Source of the DNA: Apteryx mantelli
Lineage: Eukaryota; Chordata; Aves; Apterygiformes; Apterygidae
Length of the DNA stretch: 64,000 nucleotides
Direction: 5' to 3'
Assembly: GCF_036417845.1 (NCBI RefSeq)
Contig: NC_089981.1
Span: 28,805,053-28,869,052, forward strand
Under the pieces are notes generated by a model. The model saw nothing but the letters and a program-made list of their open reading frames with translations, did not search any database and was not told the origin of the DNA. Positions 52,858 through 64,000 of the stretch are shown here, in pieces (within the stretch, counting starts at the first letter, position 1; every line of letters starts with the position of its first letter). The position numbers and the translations under genes were made by a program.

Positions 52858-52965
52858 AATAATACAGAATTATAAAATAATTTAGGTGGAAAGGGACTTC
52901 AGGAGGTCATCTGGTCCTACCTCCTTGTTCAACATTAGATCAGGTTGCTTCCAAGAACAAGGCCA
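52858..52965 (-). mobile_element. CR1 LINE fragment, 3' end, minus orientation
   Basis: The plus strand reads gaattataaaataatttagg, then tggaaagggacttcaggagg, tcatctggtcctacctcctt and acattagatcaggttgctt. This is the reverse complement of the conserved 3' end of sauropsid CR1 elements (consensus block of the type ttgggttggaagggacct, catctagtccaaccccc, tagatcaggttgctc). It is diverged and truncated, so it is an old insertion. CR1 dominates bird repeats, which supports an avian source. Confidence 0.85.
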
Positions 52966-54540
52966 AATAAAAAAGATACTATTTTGCTATATAAAACATC
53001 TTTGATGCCCTTTTCTGTGAAACAGTGGCATGCTTTGGTGGCAAAGACTTGAAGGCTGGCAGGAGGTGGTGGCCTGTGTGCCAAGGACTTGACATCTATT
53101 ATTGATGTGTAAACTTGCTCTAATTTGGATATGCTAGAAGCCCTCTTAAAATAATAATTTTGTGCATACTAAGCAGAGATGCATCTTCACAGCTGATTTC
53201 TTCAGAAGAAATTATCCACACTAAGCAGCACCTTCCTTTCCATTGTAGCCCTGGGCTACACTGAGCACTGGGAACCACAGCTGAGAGCAGAAAGTCTGCA
53301 TCCAAGAGACAGAAGCCTCCTGCCCTTGCAGGGAACCCTCAGGAAGGTAAGGGAAGGAAGGGAGGTGGCTGCCTTAAATGCAGAATTAAATTAAAGAATA
53401 AAAACCAAATGCAGGAACAGGAGGGGAGGAAGACAAAATGAGCCTGGCGAGCAGATGGAAAAGCAAAGTGAACTGAGGGCAAAGAGGCTGGGACGCAGAG
53501 TGAAGGGGTGGGACAGGGACTGGCTGGGCTGAACCATGCAAGGACCAGGGAAAGCCATCGCAGGTGAACATGGCTAAAGACTGTGTTCTGCACGAGGAGA
53601 CAAATGGAAAGGTCACTGCAAAGCTTTGCCCTCCTTGCTCCTCCTGGCGGAGGCAGGGACTGACAAGCTGCCAATTCCCCTTATCCGTCCTCATTCTGCC
53701 ACGGAGGCTGAGCTCGACGGGAGCAGCGCAAGGGAAGGGCCCGACATCGGCGTAGCTGAAGCTATGGGAGAGCCAAACTCCCAAAGCCAACTCCTGATGC
53801 AGAAGCACAGATATAACCAAAGCTCTTACACTTCTGCCAGTCTTGTCCCCCCCCATTACACAGCAGCTTGGTGATTAGCAAACACACACAAAAACACAGC
53901 TTCTATCAGGAAGAACTTACAAACTGAAAAGACAAGTTTCCTCCACAACAATTATATATCTGCATGTGAAAGAGAGAAAATTATGATCAAAATGAACACC
54001 AGAATTTATCCTCAATTTATTGCTCTTTGACTCAAATACAAATTGATTCTAATACAGTAATCTGTCTGGGCACTGGTAGAAAAGCTATTTCTAATGACTA
54101 CAGAGCAGTAAGAATTATAGTTAGTTCACATTTGGCTTCACAAAATAAAAAACAAGCATAAGGGAACAAGCAAAATACTCTTTTAGGCCTTGATTCAGCA
54201 AACTACTTATGCACAAATTTCAACCTTAATTTACTTTCATTGCGCAGAAGTATTTTGCTGAAGTGAAGCCTAAATGACCTTTTTTCCACTTCTATTTTAA
54301 TCAGATAAGCCCGCAAGTACACACAAAAGACATGACAGCCCCTTTTGAACCACAAGTACCCTGACTGCTGTGGAAAAGAGAGCTGTTTGAATGGCTGTAA
54401 AGTCAGCCTCTGCTTGTCAGCAAGGTGCGTTTCAGCTTCTGAAATTTGAATACTTTTTGGCTTTTCTGGAAGCCCTTCAGGCGTAAACTACAGAGAATTC
54501 TTCAAGCCTTTATAAGGTGGTTTGGAAGTAGATATTGTAA

Positions 54541-54650
54541 CGTTTGAAGATAGTAAATAATTTTAATTTATTTTTAATGAATTTTTAATTTATCTAATAA
54601 CTTTTAATAATTTAATTCTGATTTTAATTTAGTAATTAAATAGTTTGGTT
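54541..54650. repeat. AT-rich low-complexity stretch
   Basis: About 110 bp composed of TTTTAATT and TTTAATAA-like words with almost no G or C, in the region without recognised gene. Confidence 0.7.
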
Positions 54651-57196
54651 TTTTTCCACTGGACTCAGTTTCCTGTGGCAGAGTCCCTCCGAAAAGGGCC
54701 CACTGCCGCTATGGGTGCACAGGGAGAAGGACTGTCCAGCTGCAGCCACGGCACCTTGTCCGTCTCAGCATCACAGCACTGTGCTGGCAGGAAACAGGAT
54801 TCAAAGTCATCTTTGGATACAGGTGGAGGCAAGGGCAGACCCCGCAGAGCTAGGCACAGGCGTCCCGGCAGTCCCCCTCTCCTGCGGGGGGGAGCAAAGC
54901 CAGCCCCTCTGACTAAGATGGGGTAAAAGCTCTGCAGCACACATGGACCTCAGCTGCCTACAGCAAGGAGAATTTACTGCCGTGTTTGCTCCTGCCACGG
55001 CTAGTCTCAGAGAGGACGGTGCAGAGGGGCCAGCAGTCTCTGCACGGTCAGCTGTTACACCTGTGCTCGAGTGAAAGGCAATAATTACGGAAATCATTGA
55101 CCGTTCTATAATCTGTTTATTTCCTTTTCAGGCTTAATTTCATGTTGAATCTCAACTGTCATGTAATGCTTTTCTGCTGATATCTCACATGAAACCAAAT
55201 TAACAAAACCGGCTTGTTTGACATGCAAAAAGGTTGGGAAGATTCCTTACTAATTGCTATATTTAAGTTATTTGCTTCTTGCCCTTGTATTAATTGTGAA
55301 TCTGTCCAGGCCAACACTGCAGGTGCAGATACCAAAGTACTGCAGCAGTCTTGATCTTAATACCTTCAGGTAAATCTGTGAAGATCTGGGTAGCGCCAGG
55401 AAGTTCAGGATGCAGCGGTTGCTTACTTGACTGGAAGGTGAATTCTGAACTTTCCAAGTTTCCTCTGAGCACATCCCTGTAACTTAAGCTTGCAAAACCC
55501 TCTCCTATCTTGTGCTATCTTATCCTACCGCTACACTTGCATCAGCAGCCTCACTGTCATTACCCAAATGCCTCCTGATGGCGCATTACAAGCACACCAG
55601 AGAATGTGAGACTGAGGGGTGAGGGCCCATGGCGGTGCTTGCCTGTCCTTTCATCACTCCCCCACGGAAGTTTCTTCCAGAATCATGTGCACAGAAAAGC
55701 TTTTCTATCACGATAAAAAGTTCCATTATACCAGAACAGAGAATATCACAGAACCTCAGGTACTATGTTGATATGCTAGGCACTGTGCTAAGACACATGC
55801 CAAGGGAAAAGACCTTAACTTCTAGTATTTTCTAAGATAACAACAAAGAGAGCAAAGATTATGCCTGTAATGTTTACGGTAGCCCATGTGACAACAGAGG
55901 GTTGCTGCAGCAGTCTGTGCTGACTGTGGCTTACAGGTTGACAGCTTAGGAATGAGCAGGTACATTACAATGCCATAGTGCAGCCAGGAGGTGACAACGT
56001 CAGGAATGGCCAAGGCCAGAGAGCTGTCCACCCTGATGGGATGATGTCTCCCAGCTAAATAGAGATGGACAGAAGTTTGATGTGCTCTCAGGGATTCCTA
56101 CTTTAAAGCCACTGGATTTGTTGGCTAGTTAAAGTAATTCAGACTTTCAATGTTTTACAGTTACACAACTCATTAGGGTATACTTTCCAAGACTATCCAA
56201 GTACAGAGTTCATTTTGACTCTAGAGGGGGCTTTCTTTTTTTTGTCATCCAAATATTGGAAGACAAATATTTCATGCAAAATTTCCAAAAATTATCATGA
56301 CTTAACACTAATTAGTAATTAATTTTACTTCATTAAGAACTGCATCTTCAGAATTCAACTCCTACCTGTCTGGAACATCTGACTAACGGACAGTCTAAGT
56401 TCCTACAGATAACTGACAAAAGCACAACTCTGGCTGATGATACAAATTCGTGATGCATCACATGGGAATGCATTGTCAAGAGATCTCTCTCTCAGAGAAT
56501 AGCTTTGAAGTACTTCATTTAAAACAAAGCAGAAGAAAGGTGATTAAAGAGGAATGTGACATTGTTTTTTGCTTCTGTAATATTAGTGCATGAGGAGGGA
56601 GACATATGAAAGCCCTGGAGAAAGAGACATGCGAAGTGCCCTTCAGAACTAGGATCTGGCTTTTCAAGTCACTGGCATTCAAACATACTTTCCATAAAGT
56701 TCAAGCAAATAAGATTTTTGGCAAGAAATCATTCACTGGACACATCAGCCACCTGCCCAAGCTGTGTCAGGTGGTTAAAAGAAAAAACAGCATTTCAAAG
56801 TGGAAAGATATCCTTAGTGCCCACAGAGTTATGCAAGTCCTTCCCTGCATGACAGTTTCTTAGCACACATCCATAACAAACGTGGTTCTGCCCAGGTGCT
56901 GCAGAGGAGTATTAGCTACTTGTTGGTTTTTCCACACTGAGACCTTCGCTTCCACTGGGCTTTGTTAACGCACACACTGGTGGTTTCAGACTGGCAGGCA
57001 ATCACTGCACTAGTAACAACATGACAGCTGTAAAGTAGGAGGAAGAATTTTTCTAGTCAGTAACAAAGGAGGACAAAAGAAATCCCAGCCCCCCGATCCT
57101 TCTCATTCAAAAGCTGAAAACAGGGAATCTTTTTAAATCCCCTTCCTGGGAGCTGGAGGTTGAGTTGGGAAAATGCTACAAATTATTGCCATACAG

Positions 57197-57351
57197 TTAT
57201 TGTGCTAATAAGTGATCCAGAAGAGAACTACCAAACAACATGGTCATCTTCTTATCCCATTCTCTTTCATGGGGACGGAGAAGAATTTTGTTGCACAAAT
57301 CATAAGTGAGATAATCATCATGTTTTTCCACTGCAGAGCTTTGGCCAAAGT
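57197..57351 (-). CDS. Candidate terminal exon d of unrecognised gene
   Basis: It has a long pyrimidine tract and acceptor (cctcctgcccttcttcattctag). Entering with two bases of a split codon, it reads FGQSSAVEKHDDYLTYDLCN, KILLRPHEREWDKKMTMLFG and SSLLDHLLAQ, then TAA. A second frame is also open for about 35 codons, so the reading is supported mainly by phase fit with exon c. Confidence 0.45.
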
Positions 57352-60300
57352 CTAGAATGAAGAAGGGCAGGAGGGAACAAGGAAAAGGAGGAAAAAACTC
57401 TACCCTTCTTGTGGCACAGCATACTAAAAATGCCATCAAAGTTTACTGCATATTAAAAATGTCATTATTAGATTGCTTTTCTCTGAAACTGCTGAATCTT
57501 AAACAAGCCAGAGACTTAGAAAGTTCATTTTGTTTCTCAGGCTGTCTCTTCTGCCTGACACACATTTCCTGAGAAAATCTATCTGAAATACTGTCAATGT
57601 ACAGCTCGTATATTGGCCTCAATCACCACAGAATGTGTGTGCCAGAGTAACATAATCCAAGCGGTACAAAATGTAAGTATCTCATGAGAGGGGGAGAATA
57701 AAGTGGAAAAATTCTCTCTCAGAAATCTTAAGTGACAGCTCTGCTAGCTACCTTAAACCATTAATTTCATGTCACATTGAACACCTGTTCTAGCACATAG
57801 ACTGTAAGACAAGGCACTCAGCATCTTGCAGGACTGGGCTACATTCAAACAACCCATTCAAAGAAGAATACAGCTACATTTGGCAGGAAAGAAGGAAGCA
57901 GAATATCAGTAAATTACAGCCACATCAGGGCAAAGAAACACATATTTTAAAGAGGGTTTAAGGTTTCTTTTTTTTAAGAATATATGTTTCTACTTAGTAA
58001 TGCTTCATGATGCAAGCAGACTGAGAAAAATCAAAGCCTCACAAAAGGAAAGTGATTGCAGAAAAGGTAACAGAGACTCAGATAGACTCCAGAGGATGTA
58101 TCTTTTATATAAAAGATGAACACAGCTGCAAGTTGCTCTACCTTAAGTGAAACGGGTGGTCCTTGGTTTCTAAATCACTCATCAACTGGAGCTGATCCAG
58201 CTCTCACTGGAGGAAACGGAAATACTGTTTATTTACATGAGAACTGGATGTTTTTGCCATAGAATACATTCTGTCTATTAGGCATGATTACATATTCGAT
58301 AATTATACAAGCGATCATTTCTTCCACTGCAGGAATTAGTGAGAGAAATTTCCTAGCTTGTGCTCAGCATATCAGACCAGACAAGCATAATAATCTTTAC
58401 CATCTTCAGAAAGCACTTAAAGACCTTTGGATAAAAAAATACCAGCAGGAAAGACAGTCATCCTGATTTCTCTTCAGTTTAGATGCAAGATCTGTGAGCT
58501 ATTCCACATTCCAGTAGGTGCACTGGATTGCATTTCTGAACACCTTCTTCAATGAACTTACAATGACTGAAAGAAAAAGTTTTCCTCGAAACAAAGAATT
58601 GAAGTTCTAGCTCAACATAGGGCTGTGCCAGATGTGACCAAGAGAAGATGTAGCTGTGATCTGGGTACATCTCCTGCAATCTGTCCTGAGAAATGGTACA
58701 GAACAGGAATAAACAGCAACAGCTGGAGACCAGCCACAGCAAATTCTCCCTCGCGAGTGGGTTTCTGGCATGTGTTTACTGTCAAATTTGTCTCACTGTT
58801 TTTTTGTGGAGGTTTCTGTGACAGTGGGAAAGTAAAGGAATTTTTATTACTGGCCAAAGCTCACTGTGTGTTTACTGAGCACACATTCTCTCTTTGCCCT
58901 AACACATGTATTTTTACCTCTTAACCTGCAGGTTAAAAGGTTTTACAAGTTTTACAATATGACAGACTACTGGAAAGGAGCTGGAAGCAGGTGAGCCTGG
59001 TCAGGTCTATTATTTGCAGGATTAGTTTGTAAGAATTACATCCTACTGTTATTAAAAAAAAAAAGTCTGAAAATAGGGAAAGAGCTTTCACCTCAGTAAT
59101 CTGCCCTAAAGTTTAGCTACTCTTGCTTTTCCACTTGACCTTGCTACAGGGCTGAGAAACAATAATTTACTTCTACTACTAAAAAGTTGTAACCTATCTC
59201 CCATTTGGTTTTGCAAATGCTAACTCCAGCCACGGGATCGTATTATGACTTTGTTTGTTAGATGAAAGGGCCCTAAAATCCTTCTTCTAGCTAGGCACTG
59301 AGAGACTGCGACCAGGCTGCCTCCTAACTGTTAAATGTGCTGCTTTCTAGCATGGCCTCATGACTCCCAAAACAATGGATTCAAATATGAAGACAAGCGT
59401 CAAGGTTCTCTGAACATCCTGAACGTAACAAGGACAGCCCCAAACTGTCTCTGTCCACAAGATTAGGGAAATGCTGTTGTTTGTTCTGAAAGCCTTTGCC
59501 CTTGTATACAAGTACACTCTGCTCCCTTTTTGCTCCACAAAGTTAACAGAGACGTGCCTGCGGGATGACTTCCCCCCCGCTATCTACATATTTATGCCTT
59601 TATCCTGTATTAGTCAGTGTTCCTGTCTGGAGCCTATAACCTTTGGTAAGGTCTAGGATCTACCTGAGCTTTCTACAATTGTGCTGGACTACAGATTTCT
59701 CCTGACAGTCCAAAATAGTTTAGGAAGGGGCAGAGAGGTTTTCATCCTTTACTGCAAGTCTTCCCATCTCGCAGGGGCCTAGCTACTACTAACAACAGTG
59801 CCTCTTGCCTTTATGGGGTGAGCACTGCAGAGGAGGGTTCATGGGGCCATACCACAGCAGGTGACAGACTGCTGTCGGTCTTGGGGCCAGGCTCCCCCTA
59901 TGCTTGCGGGGGCATATGAGCTGGCAGAGAACCAGGGAGGAGAACACATTCCTTTCCTTGGAGAGACGGAGTTGTCTGCAGCATCCCTAAGGGAGGAAGA
60001 CACTGATGTGCAGGAGCTTTATCTGCACTGAAGTTCTCTGTCATAACACCCAGCATTACCTCAGCCTCATTCCCTCACATCTGCCTTGCACACAGATGAA
60101 GTCTTGTGGGTTGACTTCTGGACTGCTGGAATTGGGAAGAACTAAGGCCTGAGCTACATACTCTGAGTCCACCTGGCTCACACCTAAGGACAGTAGGTGA
60201 TACATCTTTCAGTGGCAACACCAGCTTAAAGAGTGCCCATCCCAACCCTACCCCAGCCCCAGGGCCCTGCTCTATCCTGCCCCAGCATGCAAGCTCATGC

Positions 60301-63300
60301 TGTGACCAGCTGAGAGGGCTCCCCTGGCTTGCAAAAACTCAGCAAAATGAGGTTTTTCCCTGCTGTGGCTGGGCCGGCACAGCCTCCGGGGGTGGGGGAG
60401 GACCAGCGACAGGGCAGCAACAGACAGCGGGAAGCAGGAGGAGAGCTCTTTGAGCTGGCACTACCACTCGGAGAAAGGCCTGTCATACCTTTGCCTCAGG
60501 GTACATTTTCAAGCTTTCCTAAATGGTTTAGGAGCACAAATCCCATTGCTACCAGTGGAGGACATTTTCCTCAAGGCCATGCTCCTGCATCACTGAGAAG
60601 TATCTTAAATATCTCATTTCAGAAAAATTTACAACAATGTGAACTTACTTTGTCTTTTACAAGAGCAGGGACTCTACAGACTCCTTTCACAACCCCTAAA
60701 ACTTCATAAAGAGCACTGAAGAGGAATATTCTTGGATGTAGACCTGCAGCAAAAGACAAGCCTCATTCAGATGCTCCTACCGACTCCGGCTGGCTTTGGA
60801 TTGGACCCACATGTGAAAAGTTGGCAAAATATGCTCAGTGTTCTTCACAATATAGAGGATTACAGCAAGAGTGTTTTCTATTTCAAAAAGTTGGGTTATA
60901 ACAAAGGGACGTTGAGATGCCCAGGGACTTACTTTCCCCTTCTCCAAACATTCAGGGGAAAAGTCAAAAAAACTGTTCTCACAGGCACGGATACATTACC
61001 CCCTCAGCAAGCACACCCACAAATTTGTTTCCTCAGCATAAAAATAAAACAAGCACAGAAATATTTTTCCTCCACTGTTTGCTTTCTATTTATTTTCTGT
61101 TGCTACCTTTGTGCCTGCAGCAATATCAAGGTCCCCTGAGCTGTAGAACCCACTTATTTTCCATCTGCTGCCTAGTCTTTTCAAACCCCAGGGGGTTACT
61201 CCAGTGTAGCTCTCCTTCTGCAGCTGGCAGAGTCATGGGATTTCTCGGAGTTGGGGTGAACAGGCAGAATGTTGGGAACAGAAATAGGAGCTCCCAACTG
61301 GGACCAGGATTTGGACTGGGATGGGACATACCATCTCAGTTATGCTTTCAGCAGACATTTGAGGAATTGGAGCTTTAAGCTGCCCTTTTATGAGTTGTTT
61401 ATTATTATTACTACTATTATTCCAAATTTCTTTATTATCATCATTTCTCCACTGACTGTTCATGGAAAGCAAAATACCGAGAGGTCACTGGCAGAGTCGA
61501 ATTCACTTTTGAAGGTGAGCAAATTGCTGAAAGGATTTACTCACCCAATTCCAAGCAGAAAAAAATATATAAGCAGCCTATTAAAAAAAAAAAAACCCCT
61601 AAATGCACACATGCATAACTAACCAAGGCAAACTCACAGTCCTGTCATTTGAACCTTAATCTTGTTTCCTCATTGCTGGTAGCATCACTTTTTGTGTTGA
61701 AAACAGCAACCTCCTCTTCTGAACAAAGATCAAGGACTATAGATTTTCACATTCTGGGCATTGTAAGCACCATAAATAACAATTTATTAAATGAATCTCA
61801 CTTCACTAGGCCTGACTTTCCCAAACTTGTATAATGTGTGAAATCTTTTATTGCTTAGAGACCTGTTAAATAGGCAGCCACAAAAGCCCATTGCATCTCA
61901 TTGTTTGAAGCCTGAACCTCAACATCATTTCTTTCTAAGCTAGTTTCTGGGTACATACAGAAATCAAACCCTTGTAAAATCTTTTTAATTTCCTGCTCTG
62001 GTTCTTCGGGCCCATAGACTGGACCTGTAAGATATTTCACTTCTTTTTTTTCCACATTACTGGTAAACTCCTTCAGCTTCAGCCATGGTGCCTATAAACA
62101 AAATTCATGTCAGACAAGCCAAAGGCTCCAAGACAGACAGTTATTAGCTCAAAGCTGGAGTGTTTCATTTTAGACTTCATCCCCATTTAAACCATGAAAA
62201 CCTCAGTAAATATTGAATTTAAATCCACTTCTTACTGTTGCTTTCTCCAGGCCTTTGTCAAAGGACTCATTAGTTTCTTTTTTACAGAACTGCCTAGCTC
62301 CCTGTGCTGAGAGGGAGCCACACTATATCAGGTATAACTGTGTTCACACACCGAGCAAGAAACTGTCTCCGTCCTAAAGAGCTCAGAATCCCAGACAGAC
62401 CAGACAAAAGAAGAGAAGGACAAAAGAAAGAGAGGAGTCAAGTTTCCTGCATGTGTCACACCACAGGTCAGTGGGTTCAGGAAGAAAACTCAGGATTCCT
62501 GAGTCTTAATCCAGGGCCTTACCTACCAGGTCAGATTACATCATACTCTTTTTTTTTTTTTTTAAACAAAACAAAATAATGCACCTAAAATAACCACAAT
62601 AAGTCAACTTTTTACATATGAACAGGTCACTTATTTGCAAGAGTGGCCATCAGCCGATGCTGCTTGGATTCTGTTTGTTTTCACAAAACCTTGCAGGCCT
62701 CTGATCTGTCTGAATCCTCTCCTTTCTCAAAGTACCTAACAGCCCCTAACTGGATGGCTCTTACAACAGAAAGAAGGGTTCACTGGAGAATGTTTTCAGT
62801 GGGAGGGAGGTAAACATATCTAAACAATGCTAAAAGCACCTTTATCATTTCTAGTTCCTGTAGGTCCTGGTGCCCTATTTCTGCACGCCAGAAAGGAGGG
62901 CAGCAGTTCTTTGTCTCTAGGAAGGAGTCACCCTAAACCCCTGTGCTCTGAGGCCTGTAGGTCTGAAGCAGCTTCCAGGAACAGGCCATTGCATGGACAA
63001 GCCTGAGCTGTTACCATCCAGTCAGACTTGCACTATGTATAAAATCCTGGTTGCCCTATCAAATCCTGGGCTACTATGAGCCCTCAGCATTGGCAACATG
63101 GGTGTTTTCCACCCCAAGCTGCCATAAGCCTGTCAAAGTAGATTTAAATGCTTTTTTTTCACTGAGCAGTGCCCAGAAGCATTATAAGACATTGGCTAGG
63201 CCGGCTTTCCCCCAGAAATGTTCCAGGGAAAGGCTTTCTGTTTCAGCCCTGACCACTGGAGGATGCCTCCTTCAGCAAGCCATCTCCGCAGCAGCGCCCC

Positions 63301-63715
63301 CGCAGTCAAGAGATCAAGGGCTCCAGGTACTTTGCCAACCAGGACGACTTCTCAGAGGAGTGACTGGGAACTCCGAAGTGGAGCAGCGGTTGGCAGCACC
63401 ACAGTACAGCCCTCATTTTCCCCACACCATTGCTGTGCCTTTCCACTCAAATCACTGTGCCATCTGAAGGAACACAGAACTGTGTCATTCTGAGTTGTTC
63501 TGAGTTAGAGTCACACTTGGGGGTGCCACTAATTCTGCTAAATGAACAGTAAAATAGAAACAGGCAGAACGATGTAATTAAGCATGCTGTAGAAAAACAG
63601 CCAGAAGGAACACATCAGCAGTATTTTCAAAAGCCACCTGCCCCAAAATCCCTGGGAGTGACTCACATATCTTCTAAAGTACTGCAGAAACCCTCGACTA
63701 GCTGCACAATTCTCA
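57197..63715 (-). CDS. Unrecognised minus-strand gene, candidate 3' part (four exon-like segments)
   Basis: Gene-level entry for segments at 63715-63667, 62091-61918 (or to 61863), 58685-58562 and 57351-57197. Each has a good acceptor, the frames stay open, and the chain joins in phase to a TAA stop if the second segment ends at 61918. The second segment's donor is poor in either version, which is the weak point. The partial protein reads ENCAASRGFLQYFRRY, APWLKLKEFTSNVEKKEVKY, TGPVYGPEEPEQEIKKILQG, ... DRLQEMYPDHSYIFSW ... and ends MTMLFGSSLLDHLLAQ. I do not recognise the family. It does not match the genes I would expect here from the human map (AKIP1, C11orf16, ASCL3, TMEM9B) as far as I remember them. 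It could be nested in, or follow, the DENND2B 5' region. Confidence 0.45.
58562..58685 (-). CDS. Candidate exon c of unrecognised gene
   Basis: 124 nt with a very good acceptor (cctgttctgtaccatttctcag) and a consensus donor (catt/gtaagttca). Only one frame is open: DRLQEMYPDHSYIFSWSHLA, QPYVELELQFFVSRKTFSFS and H. It enters at phase 0 and leaves at phase 1, which fits the next segment. Confidence 0.45.
58686..61854. other. Intron of the unrecognised gene (inferred)
   Basis: No further convincing exon between candidate exons b and c. A segment at about 60062-60130 on the minus strand has good splice-like ends (acceptor ttcttcccaattccag) and one open frame, but its phase does not fit. An ATT microsatellite lies at 61399-61421. 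Confidence 0.35.
61399..61421. repeat. ATT trinucleotide microsatellite
   Basis: Imperfect run of TTA/TAC triplets (ttattattattactactatt), 23 bp. Confidence 0.75.
61855..62091 (-). CDS. Candidate exon b of unrecognised gene
   Basis: Acceptor aattttgtttatag. Open for 78 codons: APWLKLKEFTSNVEKKEVKY ... GFDFCMYPETSLERNDVE ... MQWAFVAAYLTGL, then TAA at 61857-61855. Three outcomes are possible: it is a terminal exon (a minus-strand AATAAA follows the stop within 10 nt), it splices at 61918 (gag/gttcag, phase 0), or it splices at 61863 (acag/gtctct, phase 1). Codon make-up and the uninterrupted frame in AT-rich DNA argue for coding. Confidence 0.5.
   Translation of the reverse strand, partial: APWLKLKEFTSNVEKKEVKYLTGPVYGPEEPEQEIKKILQGFDFCMYPETSLERNDVEVQASNNEMQWAFVAAYLTGL
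63667..63715 (-). CDS. Candidate exon a of unrecognised gene
   Basis: 49 nt, acceptor cacataaacccccag, strong donor gtgagtcac. Open frame ENCAASRGFLQYFRRY after one base of a split codon, ending at a codon boundary that fits the next segment. Confidence 0.4.
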
Positions 63716-64000
63716 CTGGGGGTTTATGTGAAATTAAATCATCCCAAATGGTCGATCAAACTAAGGGTTACTGACAGGGGAACGGATCAAATAAAATGTT
63801 CTTGTTGCTCTAGAAAACAAGAAAGACTGCTAAGGAAGTCATTTTATAGCCTGAAAAGGGTCCACAGCTTTAAGAAATTCTCCCCTAAAGGTTGTAAAGC
63901 TTTTACTATGCAAAGTATTTTTTGCTATTTTATACACTGGCGGCCACTAAGTGCAGCTATTATTTCTGGCAACCATTCAGAGAAGGATGGGGCTGACAAA

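Larger units (their letters stand above)
49134..57196. other. Region without recognised gene
   Basis: I searched the minus strand for uDENN and cDENN motifs of DENND2B (for example FEYFVVVSL, FGYCRRLLP, RRVIFVADKL) and found none. The longer frames (53386-53856 minus, 51857-52279 plus) show no family features. Content recognised: a CR1 fragment at about 52858-52965 and an AT-rich low-complexity stretch at about 54541-54640. Confidence 0.5.

Noticed and set aside
53386..53856. 156-codon minus-strand frame
   Set aside because: Cysteine/serine/proline-rich with overlapping frames on both strands, no domain and no splice context.
60062..60130. Exon-like minus-strand segment (SPEVNPQDFICVQGRCEGMR)
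   Set aside because: Splice-like ends and one open frame, but its entry and exit phases do not fit either neighbouring candidate exon and it is short enough to arise by chance.

Overview
This window is vertebrate nuclear DNA, most likely from a bird; another sauropsid is possible. It has intron-rich genes with GT/AG splice sites, CpG-island promoters, very little interspersed repeat, and one recognisable old CR1 LINE fragment. There are no operons, CRISPR arrays or phage features.

Three known genes are read with confidence, all on the minus strand, so transcription runs from high to low coordinates. (1) TRIM66, a TIF1-family chromatin cofactor, fills 2032-27021 and continues past the left edge. 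Eight coding exons give RING, B-box 1, B-box 2 and coiled coil. A CpG island at 30.1-30.6 kb is its likely promoter. (2) RPL27A is complete at 34470-37691: five exons, 148 codons, a TOP-type start, a polyA signal, and an H/ACA snoRNA of the SNORA3/SNORA45 type in each of two introns. (3) The 3' end of DENND2B (formerly ST5), a DENN-domain Rab exchange factor, occupies 40714-45933 in six exons: part of cDENN, all of dDENN, and the stop. TRIM66-RPL27A-DENND2B is the conserved neighbourhood of human 11p15.4, which supports all three names.

The part from 46 to 64 kb is less clear. I could not find the upstream (uDENN and first cDENN) exons of DENND2B. Instead there is a GC-rich island near 48.8 kb with two phase-compatible candidate exons that could feed the DENND2B tail. 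At 57.2-63.7 kb there is a chain of minus-strand exon-like segments with open frames and mostly good splice sites that I cannot assign to any family. A possible plus-strand spliced transcript may start in the TRIM66 CpG island.

The remaining sequence is intronic or intergenic, with simple repeats and a perfect 35-bp tandem duplication at the left end. Most long open frames in it are chance or GC-driven.
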